A DNA stretch of 64,000 bases from Aquanectria penicillioides (taxonomy: Eukaryota; Ascomycota; Sordariomycetes; Hypocreales; Nectriaceae), in contig PYIU01000005.1 of NCBI GenBank assembly GCA_003415625.1, positions 2,547,001 through 2,611,000 of the forward strand. Reading direction: 5' to 3'. Below are positions 37,730 through 49,589 of the stretch, one piece after another (the first letter of the stretch is position 1; each line of letters begins with the position of its first letter). The translations under genes and the position numbers were made by a program. The notes under the pieces were generated by a model that did no database searches, was not told the DNA's origin, and was given only the letters and a program-made list of their open reading frames with translations.

Positions 37730-38828
37730 ATGAGCTATCCAGACTCCATTGTCGAATCTTGCGAGACACCATCCCCAACCGACTCCTCCTCTTCCTCTTC
37801 TTCATCCGGTATCCGCACCCCCGGCCTTGCCACAAACCCGAACCGCGCTTCCGCCTCATACCTCTCCAGCATGTGGTCTGGCCTCATACGTCGCTTCTCG
37901 TCTGAGGACTCTCACTTCCCCAGCCAAGCCGACACCGCCATCGACGAAAACGGCATTGAGAGTTCTCCCAAGGACGGCGTCAATGGCGTCTTCAACCCCA
38001 TTCGCCGAACCGTCAGCCCCTTCCGGCCTCCACCCCTCGATCCTATCGTCTTACATGGATACCGTGACAGCACGCCCAACTCAGCCAAGCTGTTATCGGC
38101 TGCCGTGGCCGAAGAAATTCGCACAATGATCCCCGAGCGGCTCCGCATCGTCGATGACTGGTATCTCACCTACAGCCTCGAGCAGGACGGAGCTAGCTTG
38201 GCTACCCTCTACCAGAGGTGTCGACAGTACGACGGCAAGAGAGCCGGCTTCGTGTTGGTCGTCAAGGACCTAGAAGGCGGGGTGAGTTTTAGCCCTTGCA
38301 GGCATCGTCATCCTGGCACATATGGGCATGACGGCATATGAACTGACAATTTAACTGACAACCCACCATCCATCATAGATCTTTGGCGCCTACCTTTCCG
38401 AATACCCTCACCCAGCCCACTCCTACTTCGGCAACGGCGAATGCTTCCTCTGGCGCGCCTCCATTCACCTGCCGCTCCCCTTACCGCCCTCGGCCGACAC
38501 CACCAACCTCTCCCGCACCACAACCCTCGCACCCCCTCCCAAGACCACGTCCAGCTCGGCCACCAGCTCCCGCTCCGTCTCTCCAACCCCGAGCGAGGCC
38601 ATCCGCTTCACAGCTTTCCCCTATAGTGGACTTAACGACTTCTGCATGAACTGCGAGACAGGTTTCCTGAGCGTTGGATCAGGCGGTGGCCATTATGGTT
38701 TGTGGCTTGATGACTCGCTGGAGATAGGCCACAGCTCCCGTTGTGAAACATTTGGGAACGAGCCACTCAGCGATGAAGGAACCAAGTTTGGTATTATGGG
38801 GGTCGAGCTTTGGGCCATGGGGGTGTGA
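37730..38828 (+). CDS. OXR1: TLDc-domain protein, Oxr1-like
   Basis: Two exons, 37730-38281 and 38379-38828, for 333 residues. The N-terminal third is disordered and serine-rich (SPTDSSSSSSSSG). The TLDc domain starts around 115 with HGYRDSTPNSAKLLS and continues through IRTMIPERLRIVDDWYLTYS, QYDGKRAGFVLVVKD, FGAYLSEYPHPAHSYFGNGECFLW, and the end FLSVGSGGGHYGLWLDDSLE ... CETFGNEPLS. TLDc proteins of the Oxr1 type bind and regulate or disassemble the vacuolar V-ATPase and protect against oxidative stress (family knowledge). A proline/serine-rich insert (about residues 216-248) splits the domain between two strands; such inserts are common in fungal members. The chosen ATG precedes the conserved part by a normal distance, but the frame stays open 567 bases further upstream, so a longer N terminus cannot be excluded. 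Confidence 0.88.
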
Positions 38829-39377
38829 AGTCGACATGAATGAAACCAGGCCGGGAGGTGCAGGGACTGTCGAAATGCCACAACCCTGAATTATGCAACG
38901 CGTCAGTTCAAAGGGGCCAAAAACAAAAGATGCGAGACAAAGACTAGGCAACACGAAGCAGGATAATCTGCTCCAAGCAAGGAAGTAAAGGCAAAAAGGA
39001 AAACCAGAAGGAGAAAAGGTGACAGAAAAGTGTAGGTTCCCTCCCATTGGGGGACCGAATCTAAAGACGCATTGGGAATGAGGGGCCTGGGAGAGGAGTT
39101 GGATCTCCAAGAAAAAAGAAAAAGAGAAAAAAAAAAAAGGAGGAAGAAAAAAGCCAGGAAACGGAAACCCCGACCCCAAACAACGAACTCATGACGGCGG
39201 AATGCATTGTGTTATGATGATACCCGGAGTTTGACACTCCTGACTCTTTTCTCTTATATATACGCCTGCTGGCACTAGATCTATACGCTTTCCTACCCGA
39301 GACGCGATGTGGTTCTATGCGATCTGATGTGGTGATTACCACGCAAAGACAAGGGCGGAGAATGGCGCGCGATATTC
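38829..39377. other. Convergent spacer OXR1/HEM4
   Basis: Shared 3' flanks of two convergent genes. It contains an A-rich stretch near 39105-39150. No coding signal is apparent. Confidence 0.5.
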
Positions 39378-40400
39378 TCAGCTTCCGTTATTGTATTTGT
39401 TGTTGGCCATGTATTCTAATATTCCGTTCAAAACCCCCTCGGGTGTTGGGACCTTGGCACACACATCTGGTTCGAACCCAAGCGTCCGGAGATGGTCTCT
39501 TGTCGTCGGGCCGATCGTCGCGACGAACGTCGTCCCGTCGCGACATTGAGTTTGCGCCTTGCCGGTGTCCGGGTTCAATACCCCCATGCCACGAAGTAGG
39601 CTATCACAGCCTGTAGGTGAGAATACAACAACCCAGCGTATCGAAGAGCCGCTCGTGTCGTTGAGAATGCGGGTCAGGTCAACTGGAAAAGACTTCATCT
39701 CGCCAGTGCCGTAGACGACGGTTTCCGTCACGGGGATGCGACTGGCCTCTGGCAGTCCCGGGTCTGTCAGCACCTTTGGGATAATGTCACGGCGAGTCTC
39801 ACCGACAAGAAAGAGGATCGGCGGCTTGGAGAGACGGAGCGGGTACCACTCGGCATAGTGTGAGAGGATGTAGGGTCCCAGTGCTGCGCCGTTGCCAGTG
39901 TGGCTCCCAAAGACCTGGAGCGGTGGGGATTGAGGCACAGCGGCAAGAGCACGGCTCGTCGCAGGGCCGACACTATACACAGGAATGTCTTGGAGATGCG
40001 GCCAACTTGCCGCGTCGGGATGATGATTGACTTCGGCTTCTATCGCACGCAAGTGGCCAGGGTTAGTACACACGAATATACGGACAACTGCGCAATTTTA
40101 ATCAAAGTGAACTTGTTACCTGCCTTGTTTTCCATCTTCAACCAACTTGAGAAAGGCCTCCACAGCACGTTGGGATGTAAAAATCAAGCCTCCATATTCA
40201 TCATGTTCCCGGTTTCCAATGCGCCGGTTCTTAAGCAAGTCACCAACTTGGGCCATGCCATCGTCATCAAAGCTGTGCTGGAGGACGGGCAAGAATTTCG
40301 GCGCAAACGAGATACCATTGAACTGTGACCCAAAAAAAAGATCCTCGTATGAGTCGCCGGGGATCGACTTGGTCTTTAGCAGCAGGACGGGGATCGTCAT
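39378..40400 (-). CDS. HEM4: Uroporphyrinogen-III synthase
   Basis: Two exons, read leftward: 40400-40124 and 40039-39378, for 312 residues. The enzyme closes hydroxymethylbilane to uroporphyrinogen III with inversion of ring D, in cytosolic haem synthesis. The family is poorly conserved, but the two-domain HemD pattern is clear: IPVLLLKTKS, GGLIFTSQRAVEAFLKL, IPVYSVGPATSRAL, GNGAALGPYILSHY, PPILFLVGETRRDIIP, VTETVVYGTGEM, WVVVFSPTGCDSLL, TFVATIGPTTRDHLRTLGFEPDVCAKVPTPEGVLNGI (seen in separate blocks). The intron is unusual. A strong branch (GTACTAACC) and a GATAG acceptor are clear, but the frame needs the donor CAAG/GCAGGT, i.e. a GC-AG intron; the nearby GT (GGCAG/GTAACA) would shift the frame. 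A single-base error is the alternative. It diverges from ERV1. Confidence 0.88.
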
Positions 40401-40666
40401 GGTCGCGGGGGGTGTCGCTGATGAAGGTAATGGGGGTCACTTGATTACGTGGGTATAATGGCGAATGGCACCGCAAGCCATCAGGGCGTGCTGAGATAGG
40501 AAATTGAGCGTTGCCAGACAATAGGGGCGAGCCAGCAGCAGCCTTCAAGTTGCGATGGCTTGGATCGTCAGACAAACAGCGTGACAAATGTCCCAAGCGA
40601 ATGTCTGGGCGGGGAGCTTTTTTCCAAGACTGAGCATGAGGTCGTTAGTTTGAGGCGACTCGGCTG

Positions 40667-40676
40667 TTATCGATAA
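40667..40676. promoter_or_regulatory. Palindrome TTATCGATAA, copy 1
   Basis: Ten-base perfect palindrome containing TATCGATA and two overlapping inverted GATA cores, in the HEM4/ERV1 spacer. A likely binding site for a dimeric or GATA-type regulator, by inference. Confidence 0.4.
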
Positions 40677-40721
40677 GCGGTCCTATAGCCACTAGGTATT
40701 TCAGGCTGAAGTCGGGAGCCC

Positions 40722-40739
40722 ATTGTTATCGATAACAAT
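40722..40739. promoter_or_regulatory. 18-bp perfect palindrome ATTGTTATCGATAACAAT
   Basis: A perfect dyad of 18 bases with the same TTATCGATAA core as the copy 46 bases to the left. It lies about 320 bases from the HEM4 ATG and 240 from the ERV1 ATG. Its symmetry suggests a homodimer site shared by both promoters; function is inferred. Confidence 0.5.
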
Positions 40740-40977
40740 AGTTCATCGCTTCCTGATTGTCACATCTTCTGGCTTGAGTCGGCTCTGCCGGGGCTGACAA
40801 ATTGATGTCACACCACGACATACCAGATTTCGCGGCGTCTGTTGAGTCCCCTCAATCGAGGGCCATATATTTCTCTCTTTTCTCTCGCCCCTTTTCTCTC
40901 CGATATTCGGTCCTTGGCTCCCTCAATATTGCCGCCGACACGTCAGATACAAAGGCGCTTCGGCAAGTAGAGGTACA

Positions 40978-41649
40978 ATGACCGACGAATCCAAAGATCA
41001 ACAACAACCCGCAAGTGGTGTGGTCACCACCCCTGGCGCGCCCGCCCCTGCGCCTGGAGGCTCTGCTGAGCCTCCGAAGAGGATTCCCAGGGGAGTGGTT
41101 CTGGGCCCAGACGGGAAGCCGTGAGTCAAAGCCCTGTACTCCCTGACCGATGCAGACTTCTAGAATCGCGTTATGGTGGGTCATCATGCTGACCCTGACC
41201 TCTATAGATGCCGCAATTGCACCTCATTCGCCTCATGGGCTGCTCAAACTAAGGAGACTATCAAGGGGAAAGAGACCCGAGCTAAAATGGTTACACAAGG
41301 ACCACCGGCTGACTGTCCACCCGACGTTGAAGTACTGGGCCGGAGTACATGGACTCTGCTGCACTCGATCGCAGCGACGTATCCCGAGACCCCGTCCCAA
41401 AACCAGAAGTCGGATCTTCTCAGTTTCGTCAGCCTGTTCTCCAAACTGTACCCATGTTGGGTATGCGCTGAGGACTTCCAAGGCTACCTGAAGCGGGATA
41501 CACCCAAGGTTGGCAGCCGAGATGAATTTGGTAAATGGCTATGCGGGGCTCACAACGATGTAAACCGGAAGCTGGGCAAGCCAGAGTTTGATTGCTCTAA
41601 GTGGGAGGAGAGATGGCGGACAGGGTGGAAAGACGGGAGGTGTGATTGA
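40978..41649 (+). CDS. ERV1: FAD-linked sulfhydryl oxidase Erv1
   Basis: Two exons, 40978-41120 and 41208-41649, for 194 residues. Erv1 reoxidises Mia40 in the mitochondrial intermembrane space and passes electrons to cytochrome c or oxygen. The disordered proline/alanine-rich N terminus ends with the shuttle disulfide CRNC (49-52), split from its preceding proline by the intron. The Erv/ALR domain follows: LGRSTWTLLHSIAATYPE (91-108), the FAD-proximal active-site pair YPCWVC (Cys131, Cys134), and the structural pair Cys160/Cys177 in CGAHNDVNRKLGKPEFDC. All six key cysteines are present. The presence of the N-terminal CxxC shuttle distinguishes it from the secretory-pathway Erv2. It shares a promoter region with HEM4. 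Confidence 0.95.
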
Positions 41650-44371
41650 GCAGAGTAGCCTTTCCTCGGTGAGCGGTGTACACGATACCCTTACAGGTGG
41701 GAGCATAAAAAAAAGAAAGAAAAGGGGTCCTAGTCGGTGGTGTAATCCGGGACGGGTGCCGGTGGGACGACGTATTGTATCAATATCCATGACCCTGGGA
41801 GAGGGAGTGTACGAAAACCGAGAGTGGGTGATTATTAGATCCAAAATTCGGACGCCAGAGACAGGAGATGGAGAAGGAATTACGGATGGCTGTGGTACGT
41901 TCCCGACGTCGGACTTGATTTGGAATTCCCTTGCCTTGCCTAGGGCTTCTAGGCAGGCAGGCAGGCAGGCAGGCAGGTAGCTCACACTTACAGTCGACAA
42001 TTGCCATGAGGATAAGGTGGTATGGTATGTACCTCATTGAGAGGTATGGAAAGAGCCAAACCAAGGTGAGACGAAGGAGACACCGAACGTGTCCATTATG
42101 TAACATTACTGTACCTTGTACACGATATAGAATCTCTTCTCACGATAGACCCAACTTTGTTTTTTAACCACCTGCCATATCGGCAGTCTTCTCCTTCCCT
42201 TCCCGTACCTCTCGTAGGCCATGCCGATAGTCTTTTTTCCCTCTCCCTTGGAAGGGGGGCAGATCTAAAATACTGGCCATGCAGAGGCACGGAGATGGAA
42301 GAGGGAGCAAAAAAAAGAAGAAAAAAAAAGATCTCCAATTATCTAATGGAGCGGTTAACAGTCAGGCTACGTGTGGGCTACATGTGGATTCGTACCCATA
42401 GGCGCGTCTGCATTTGTCGTCGATCGAGGTAAAGATGAGTGGGCTTGATGACGCACAGCTCCAACGGAAACTAGTAATCCCAACAAGCCTGGCTCTCAGG
42501 CAGGTACACATGTATGTACTTCGTACTCTACTCTACTGGGCTGGCCGGGCCTTCTCTCGCTTGCGGGCCCGGTCGTCGTCGGTGGTGGTAGTCCGCTCAT
42601 CCACTCAATGCCCTTGCTTCGGGAGGAGTCGCCGCACGATAAGGATGATCTGACATGACCGCTTAACTACCGGGCCGGCCGTCACGATAGTGGGATGGCC
42701 TCACCGAACAACCGACCACAGTTGCGGCATACAGATTTCAGGTTTTGTGGCTCGTGCCCTAGAATTCACCTAACCCTGCGAATATCTCCTCGGACTCGCC
42801 CTGTCATCTTGGCCTTGTTCCTTGGACACTCGTTTCCGAATTCCCTGCTTGCGGCTCGCCTAAGGGGACCACGGTCAGATAGACTACGAAGCTCACCGAC
42901 CTATCATCTTATCATGCCCAACACCCTGCTCTGCATATCAACGGCAAGAAACGGAAAACGTAGGCAAGAAAGGCGAAGAATTTTTTCTCCCTTCTTCTCT
43001 CTTCCATGTTGATGATGTTTCGTATGAACTGCAATCCTATCGTCTCGCTTTTGCCTGCTCGCCTCTTTCTGGCCACTACCCAGGGGCGTCGATGGAGATG
43101 ATACGAACAGCCCTTTCGTGCTTTGTTCCATTCCCTCGCCTCGCCGACAGTGTGCTTTGGCTGTTACTAGATCTCGTTGCTAATAATGATGCACCCACTT
43201 GACATTGTTGTTCATAGAGTAGAGCTAGAAACCGTTGACAACTGTTACTGTCCGCTGCTTGTCCAAATGAGGATACCACGACCGGAGTTGTACTGATGAT
43301 GAAGAATATCGTGATGCATACGACTCTGGGTCTCGCTACCCTCTCCAGCCACACCGGCCGAGAACCCACCCCTACCACCCGATGGTCCCTTCAATTGCCG
43401 CAGCCTCTCAAGGTTTCACCGAACAAGGGCCTTGCGAGTCTTAGCCCATCGCATCGGGGTGCGCTGTCTCGCTGAGTGAACAGTACCAGACATGGATCCT
43501 CATGGAGACGTTCGGCCCAGCGCTCGGCCACACACCCGGACTAGCCGGGACCAGGTCTACCACGGATTTGGGCCATCAGTCAATCAATCAGTCAATCAAC
43601 CGGTGAATCAGGGGCCCAAAAGCAATGCGGCTCGTTGCTGTTCGTAGCTAAGTGACCGACAGGCGGGCCGTTGCCGCTATCTGTGAAAGCCATGGACGCT
43701 TGGTTAGGATCGCCCTTGGACCCGGGCGAAGCTTGCATCATATGATTGTCGAGAGCCGTCCTCGCGTGGCGTCGGCGACATTACATCACCAACCTCACCA
43801 CTACAGCATCCACCACTCTAGTGTCCACCACTCACCACTCACCACTCGCCATCCTCTAGGGCTGCACGGCCACCCAAACGGAGGGGCAACGGCGAGTGAG
43901 CAGAAATCAAGAGCGGTTGCAATGTTGGCGCAATCCCCATCCAGATCCATATCGTTCTCCTATCCTTATCCATGTCGGGAATAATACCGTGATCTCAAGC
44001 TCCGTGTCATCTCACTTCTGCTCCGACCACGCTCCCTACGCCGGTCTATTTTAAGATTTTCTTTATGCATTGCTTGCCAGGTACCTATGATGCTAGGCTG
44101 TTGCTTCATTTTCATATAAACCTCCTCTTGCTCCCCTCAAATGCTCCTGCCGTTCTCTTCCGTATTCCATTCCCTGTCTACAGTCACAATCCACCATCAT
44201 ATCATCTATCAAGCTTTGGAGCTTTCATCTCGTACTTCTTGAACTGGCCTGGCTCCTGTCCTAGGAAGTATCTGTGACAAGCTTTCCATTACCTACCAAG
44301 CTCTCGACCTCATCCTTCTTTCCACGCAAGCCCTATAGAATCCGATATCCAGCTCCAGTTCCTGATTCATC
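41650..44371. other. Long gene-free region upstream of pyruvate decarboxylase
   Basis: A 2.7-kb stretch with no supportable gene. It contains an AGGC tetranucleotide array at 41953-41978 and A-rich runs near 42308-42330, and CACCACTC repeats near 43800-43850. From about 44000 it becomes pyrimidine-rich, as expected for the promoter and leader of a highly expressed glycolytic-type gene. Confidence 0.5.
41953..41978. repeat. AGGC tetranucleotide microsatellite
   Basis: Six tandem AGGC units ending in AGGTAG, seen directly, about 300 bases past the ERV1 stop. Confidence 0.85.
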
Positions 44372-46383
44372 ATGGCCGACGAACGAACACAGGCACTGAA
44401 GAAGCCCATCGATGTTGCTGAGTACCTCTTCAGGAGACTCCACGAGGCCGGTGTCCGCTCCGTCCACGGTCTCCCCGGAGACTACAATCTCATTGCCCTC
44501 GACTACCTCCCAGACTGCGGTCTCAAGTGGGTTGGCAGCGTCAACGAACTCAATGCCGGTCAGTTTTCCCACTTCGCTTCCCCTCTCTTTCCAATTATTT
44601 GCGTGCTCTCCGCATCGTAACTTTCGTGGTCTTGCAAACTCCCCGCCCCCAACGGCACCTTGATGCGGAGTACCCTTGCAATCGTCTGCATGCTTTCGCC
44701 CATTTCGCCGCTGACACCCCCCACAGCGTATGCTGCCGACGGATACGCTCGCGTTTCCAAGATCTCTGCTCTCATCACCACCTTCGGTGTAGGCGAGCTC
44801 TCCGCCATCAATGGTGTCGCCGGCGCTTTCTCTGAGCACATTCCCGTCGTTCACATCGTAGGCTGCCCCTCAACCATCTCTCAGCGCGATGGCATGCTCC
44901 TTCATCACACCCTGGGAAATGGCGACTTCGACGTCTTCGCCAACATGAGCGCTCAAATCTCTGCCGAGGTTGCCAAGCTCAACAACCCCGCTGAGATCGC
45001 AGGCCAGATCGATCATGCTCTTCAAACCTGCTGGCTACGCTCGAGGCCCGTTTATATCATGCTTCCCACCGACATGGTCCAGGTGAAGGTCGAAGGTGCT
45101 CGACTAGATACCCCAATCGACATGTCTGAGCCCAAGAACGACCCCGAGGCTGAAGATTTCGTTGTCAGTGAGGTGATGAAGAACCTTACTGCCGCTAAGA
45201 ACCCCGTCATTCTCGTGGACGCTTGTGCCATCCGACATCGCGTTGTTCAAGAGGTCCACGACCTTGTCGACAAGACAAACCTTCCAGTATTTGTGACCCC
45301 TATGGGCAAGGGTGCTGTTGACGAAAACCACCCCAACTACGGAGGCGTCTATGCTGGAGACGCTTCTCATCCCGCGGCAAAGGAAATCGTCGAGTCTTCC
45401 GATCTTCTCCTGACCATCGGCGCCATGAAGGTAAGGAATGAATAAACCTCACTGCAGAAGCCCGAAACCCAGACTAATGGTATCTTTTTCAGAGCGACTT
45501 CAATACCGCAGGATTCTCTTATAGAACTTCGCAGCTCAACTCCATTGATTTCCACAGCACTCACTGCATTGTTCGATACTCAACATATCCAGGCGTCGCC
45601 ATGAGGGGCGTACTCCGCAAGGTGATTGACCAAGTCGATCCTGCGGCGCTCAATGTCCAGCCCAGCCCCACGGTCCTCAACGAGGTTGAGAAGAACCTTG
45701 ATGATTCACCTACCATCACTCAGGCATGGTTCTGGCCTCGCATCGGCGAATTTTTGATCGAGAACGATGTGGTGGTCACCGAAACGGGAACCGCCAATTT
45801 TGGTATCTGGGATACTAGATTCCCCGCTGGAGTCACGGCGCTCAGCCAGGTGCTCTGGGGAAGCATCGGCTGGTCGGTCGGCGCTGCTCAGGGTGCTGCG
45901 CTTGCAGCGAAGGACCTCGGCAATGGAAGACGAACAATTCTCTTCGTTGGTGATGGATCTTTCCAGCTCACGGCTCAGGAGGTGAGCACCATGATTCGAC
46001 ACAACCTCAACCCTATCATGTAAGTTTCAGGACATTCAAAGCTGAGCTTAGGCTCACTGAATTTCTGCTAATCTTGCATCAGCTTCGTCATTTGCAACGA
46101 TGGATTCACTATTGAGCGCTTCATCCATGGCATGGATGCCGAGTACAATGATATCAACAACTGGAAATACAAGGATCTGGTGGACGTCTTTGGAGGATCC
46201 AACACAGCGAAGACTTTTGCGGTCGAGACCAAGGATGAACTCAACGACCTGCTGGCTGACGAAGACTTCCAGGCAGCCAAGTGCCTCCAGTTCGTCGAAC
46301 TCTACATGCCCAGAGAAGATGCTCCTCGTGCCTTAGTCATGACTGCAGAAGCAAGTGCCAAGAATAACGCGAAGACCGAGTAA
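44372..46383 (+). CDS. PDC1: Pyruvate decarboxylase
   Basis: Four exons: 44372-44558, 44727-45430, 45493-46019 and 46083-46383, for 572 residues. The enzyme converts pyruvate to acetaldehyde and CO2 in the cytosol using thiamine diphosphate and magnesium. The N-terminal pyrimidine-binding domain has the catalytic glutamate in [15 protein letters not shown] (Glu59) and the double-histidine motif [11 protein letters not shown] (His122-His123), which is diagnostic for decarboxylases of this group. The central domain follows ([13 protein letters not shown]). The C-terminal domain has the diphosphate/Mg motif from [12 protein letters not shown] to [14 protein letters not shown]; intron 3 lies inside it. 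The second intron falls after GAMK. The protein lacks a signal peptide. Phenylpyruvate or indolepyruvate decarboxylase activity is a less likely alternative; the overall match is to fungal Pdc. Confidence 0.94.
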
Positions 46384-46968
46384 ACAGCGGCCGGATCCGC
46401 ACTGGTACAATTTTAGAGTGGGGAAAGTGTCGATCTTAAACACACGGCGGGATGAGAGATTAACTCCAACCCAAGAACGTGGCTGGCTGGAGTGTCTCAC
46501 TTAATCAAAATGTCCTAGAAGGTTGCTTCAGAATCAATTGGCGGGCGGGTTATTATTACTGGTTGGGCTGTAGTGTTTCTTGGAAGATATGAGCAAGTAT
46601 GAACATAAACAATTGATTAAATTTATTTGATTCGTTAAAGAGCATAATGGTAACAACATATGGCGATATTGTTGATACTGTCCTAGTGTAGTCCGTCTAG
46701 GTATACAATAACTCTTAATGTGTGTTTCTTCGCACTAAGGTAAGGTACCCTTCTTGACCTCGAAGCAATCTTGGGTGGGTCAGCACGTGACTTTCTGGTC
46801 ACCTCGAAAATTCACGGTTTTTGGTGTGGCATAACCAGCAGAATGGACTAACCGTCAACACTTCCAAAACATCTAACCACCCCTCCCCCGGCAAAAAAAA
46901 AACACACAACAAGGTCAATCCTTCTGGTTCCTTTGCGGGAATCATATTTCTTAGCTTTCATATACGCA
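46384..46968. other. Intergenic spacer PDC/TAN1
   Basis: 3' flank of pyruvate decarboxylase and promoter of TAN1. AT-rich stretch at 46600-46680. No gene is seen. Confidence 0.5.
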
Positions 46969-48293
46969 ATGGGTGATGGTGCCAGCAAAAGAAAGAGTGG
47001 CCCTGGAGGCCAGAAGGGCCCTGCTTTCAAGAAAAGCAAGGTAAGAGAAGAGGGATGGAGTAATCTTATCAGCCAATGTTGACCCTTGGCAATACTTCAA
47101 ACGATATCAAACGTGGCAAGCACTTGATGGTTTAGAGTTCTAATTGAAAAGGTGCCGATTTCGCTCTTGCAACGGATGCTAACTATCTTGAATAGGGAGG
47201 CAACGCTGGCAAATGGCAGACATCGCACCATAAAGCCAAGCAGACTGAAAAGTCTGAACTAGGCACCAAATTGGAAGTTGATGATGCGGGTATCTGGGTC
47301 ACCTACGCCAGAGGTATGAAAGGAAAGGCCATGCGGGAGTTCAAGGCCATTTGCGACCAGGTATATAGTTGGCCCATGGAAGCATTCGATGCTACTTTTA
47401 CTGTGGCCCTCATCACTAATCTGAACTATGTAGTATGGCGAATCCCTCTTTGGGATCAATGCTCCAAGCGAGCCTAATGAGGAGACGAAAGATGAAGATG
47501 ATAATCGAGATATCGAGGCGTCCATCCAACGAGAGTTAGAGAGTTTCAAAGAGTCTCAGAAGCCCAGATCCAAGCAAGTCTTCACGCCCATCTCAACCGG
47601 ACTTGAATGTCTCTTCTTCATGAAGACTGCCCAGCCGGTCGATGCCCTGAAGCTCACTCAGAGAATGTGCGAGGATGCAAAAGCCTGTCCAGATCCCAGG
47701 GAACGGAAAACCAAGTACATCAACCGTTTGACACCAGTGCAAGATACGGATAAAGCAAGCGAGAACGGTATTGAGCGTGTGGCCCGATCAGTTTTGGCCC
47801 AATCGTTTGAATTAAAGAACGAATCTAAGGACGATGAGCTAAACAATGCCGAAGCTCAGGATGACGTGGCGGAGGCTCCAGCGTGCACAGTGAGTGTTGG
47901 TTGGTAGTAGCTATGTCTATTACAAGAAGCTAATGGAATTTGCCCCTGCCAGTACGCCATCCGACATAACATTCGGAATCACTCCACTTTCAAATCGGAT
48001 GTGGTTATCAAGAAGATTGCGGGCCTAATCAGTCCGAAGCACAAGGTTAATTTGGGCAACCCGGACAAGGTAGTATTGGTTGAGATCTTTCAGGTAAGCG
48101 GGCACATCGGCTATTTTGACCTATCCTTGGTTGTGCTCCTGACTGACTAATGTAGATGTTCTGCGGGATCTCGGTTGTCGATGGCAAGCAATGGGAAGAG
48201 CTGAAACGGTACAATCTGAACGAGCTATACAAGTCAGCTTCAGATACGAAGAAGGATCTCCCTGTTGTAGAGCAAGCGACGGAGTCAACCTAG
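46969..48293 (+). CDS. TAN1: THUMP-domain tRNA acetylation cofactor Tan1
   Basis: Five exons: 46969-47040, 47196-47360, 47434-47889, 47953-48093 and 48156-48293, for 323 residues. Tan1 is the tRNA-binding partner of the acetyltransferase Kre33/NAT10 and is needed for N4-acetylcytidine at position 12 of leucine and serine tRNAs (family knowledge). The N terminus is basic (SKRKSGPGGQKGPAFKKSK). A small domain follows (GIWVTYARGMKGKAMREFKAICDQYGESLFG), then an acidic linker. The THUMP domain is in the second half: TGLECLFFMKTA, YAIRHNIRNHSTFKSDVVIKKIAGLI, HKVNLGNPDKVVLVEIFQMFCGISVVDG. All five exons join in phase 0, which makes the model robust. The C-terminal KRYNLNELYK matches family members. 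Confidence 0.93.
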
Positions 48294-49356
48294 CCGACGC
48301 GGTGGCTGACGTGTCACATGCAAAGGCGGGTAGCATGAGAAGAAGCGGCCGTGTTGATATCAGCCGAAACCGCGAAGGGTTACGACAAGCGAGGCCTGCG
48401 CCCACAATTCAAGGAAGTCGCAGCATGGGCACAGAGCTAAGGGGCGCGGTGATTGACTGGTCTTTAGTACAATGGGCATAAGCCGGGTGCATAGGGTCTC
48501 TGGGCCGGAACGGGTCTCGCGAATTAGGTTACAGCCACAACACGTCTGCATCTAGGGGTTGTTGAGGTGTTGCATTGTATATCAAGGGTATTGCATTCCA
48601 GGGAAATTAAGTTGGCGGCATGACAGAGGCGATCGGTTACGGCTGACTACTTTGCAAACTGTTCACGAGCCGGCGGTGTTCCGCGCGTGCTGCACTTAAG
48701 ACGGGTGTTTTCCATATATGCATACATTTGGAAGTGAGAGGAGACCTATCAGAGAAAGACGCCAAATGAAGCGAAGGGCATGGAAATGTGACGTTTGGCG
48801 AAGTCGACCCCTTCGTGGCTTGGCGATGCGGGCGATGCGGGGGCGATCGACGCCGACCATTGAAGCTTTGCATGTCGGGTCAGCCTTTTGGACTTGGCAA
48901 GATAAAAAAGGTTGAACACGGATTGGACTGGTCGAGGCCGAGTTGATTCAGAACAACACATCCGATAATCAGGCTCGATGTACATGTAAGACCCATGGTT
49001 TAGGGAGTGTTGGGGGGGACAGATGCCTTCAGACCACAATCCTGGCGGGACGCTGCGTGGGTATGAGTGAGACTGGGAAGATCTGAGACGGGAGGGGCCC
49101 AATGCGATGTCAAGCCATTATTCGTCGAGAGAGCGAAAAGGCAACTACGAATATCCACTTGACGTACATGGGGCAGGACAGGCTTACAGGCGGTTTGTGG
49201 TTCATGCCTTGAATGCGCAAGAAAGTGGTACCCGTCCAAGACGACGCGGTTCTCAGCCAGTTGTCATGTCAGCGGGCATGGCTTCCGACTTACCGTATCT
49301 TGTCAATCCGGATTGCGCCGGAAGCGGGACGAGCCTCATTTATGGGTAAGTTGCTA
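48294..49356. other. Spacer between TAN1 and the transposon
   Basis: About one kilobase without a supportable gene; it ends at the TA target site of the Fot1/pogo element. A short GATGCGGGC direct repeat occurs near 48825. Confidence 0.5.
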
Positions 49357-49379
49357 CAGTAAACCAGAGCTATAACGAT
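49357..49379 (+). repeat. Left terminal inverted repeat
   Basis: Starts CAGTAAACCAGAGCTATAAC directly after the TA target. It matches the right end on the opposite strand with four mismatches in 23 bases. Confidence 0.88.
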
Positions 49380-49589
49380 CCTATAGTATAACGATATCCG
49401 GGCTATACCGATATAAATCTGGAACACAGCCAATTTTGTATGTAATATCGATGAACCCGGATACTCACGATATCGGCTCGTACCTAGCTTAGTCACCAGC
49501 CAAAGAGGGATCCTATCGTTATAGGCAGGTGCCTAAGGCGCCGAAAATTGGCCCCTTTTTTGCAACTTCAACCTTACAACATCACCACA

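Larger units (their letters stand above)
40401..40977. other. Bidirectional promoter region HEM4/ERV1
   Basis: This 577-base spacer separates two divergent genes with mitochondrial or haem-related roles. It holds two TTATCGATAA palindromes 46 bases apart, listed separately, and a CT-rich stretch just before the ERV1 start. Confidence 0.6.
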
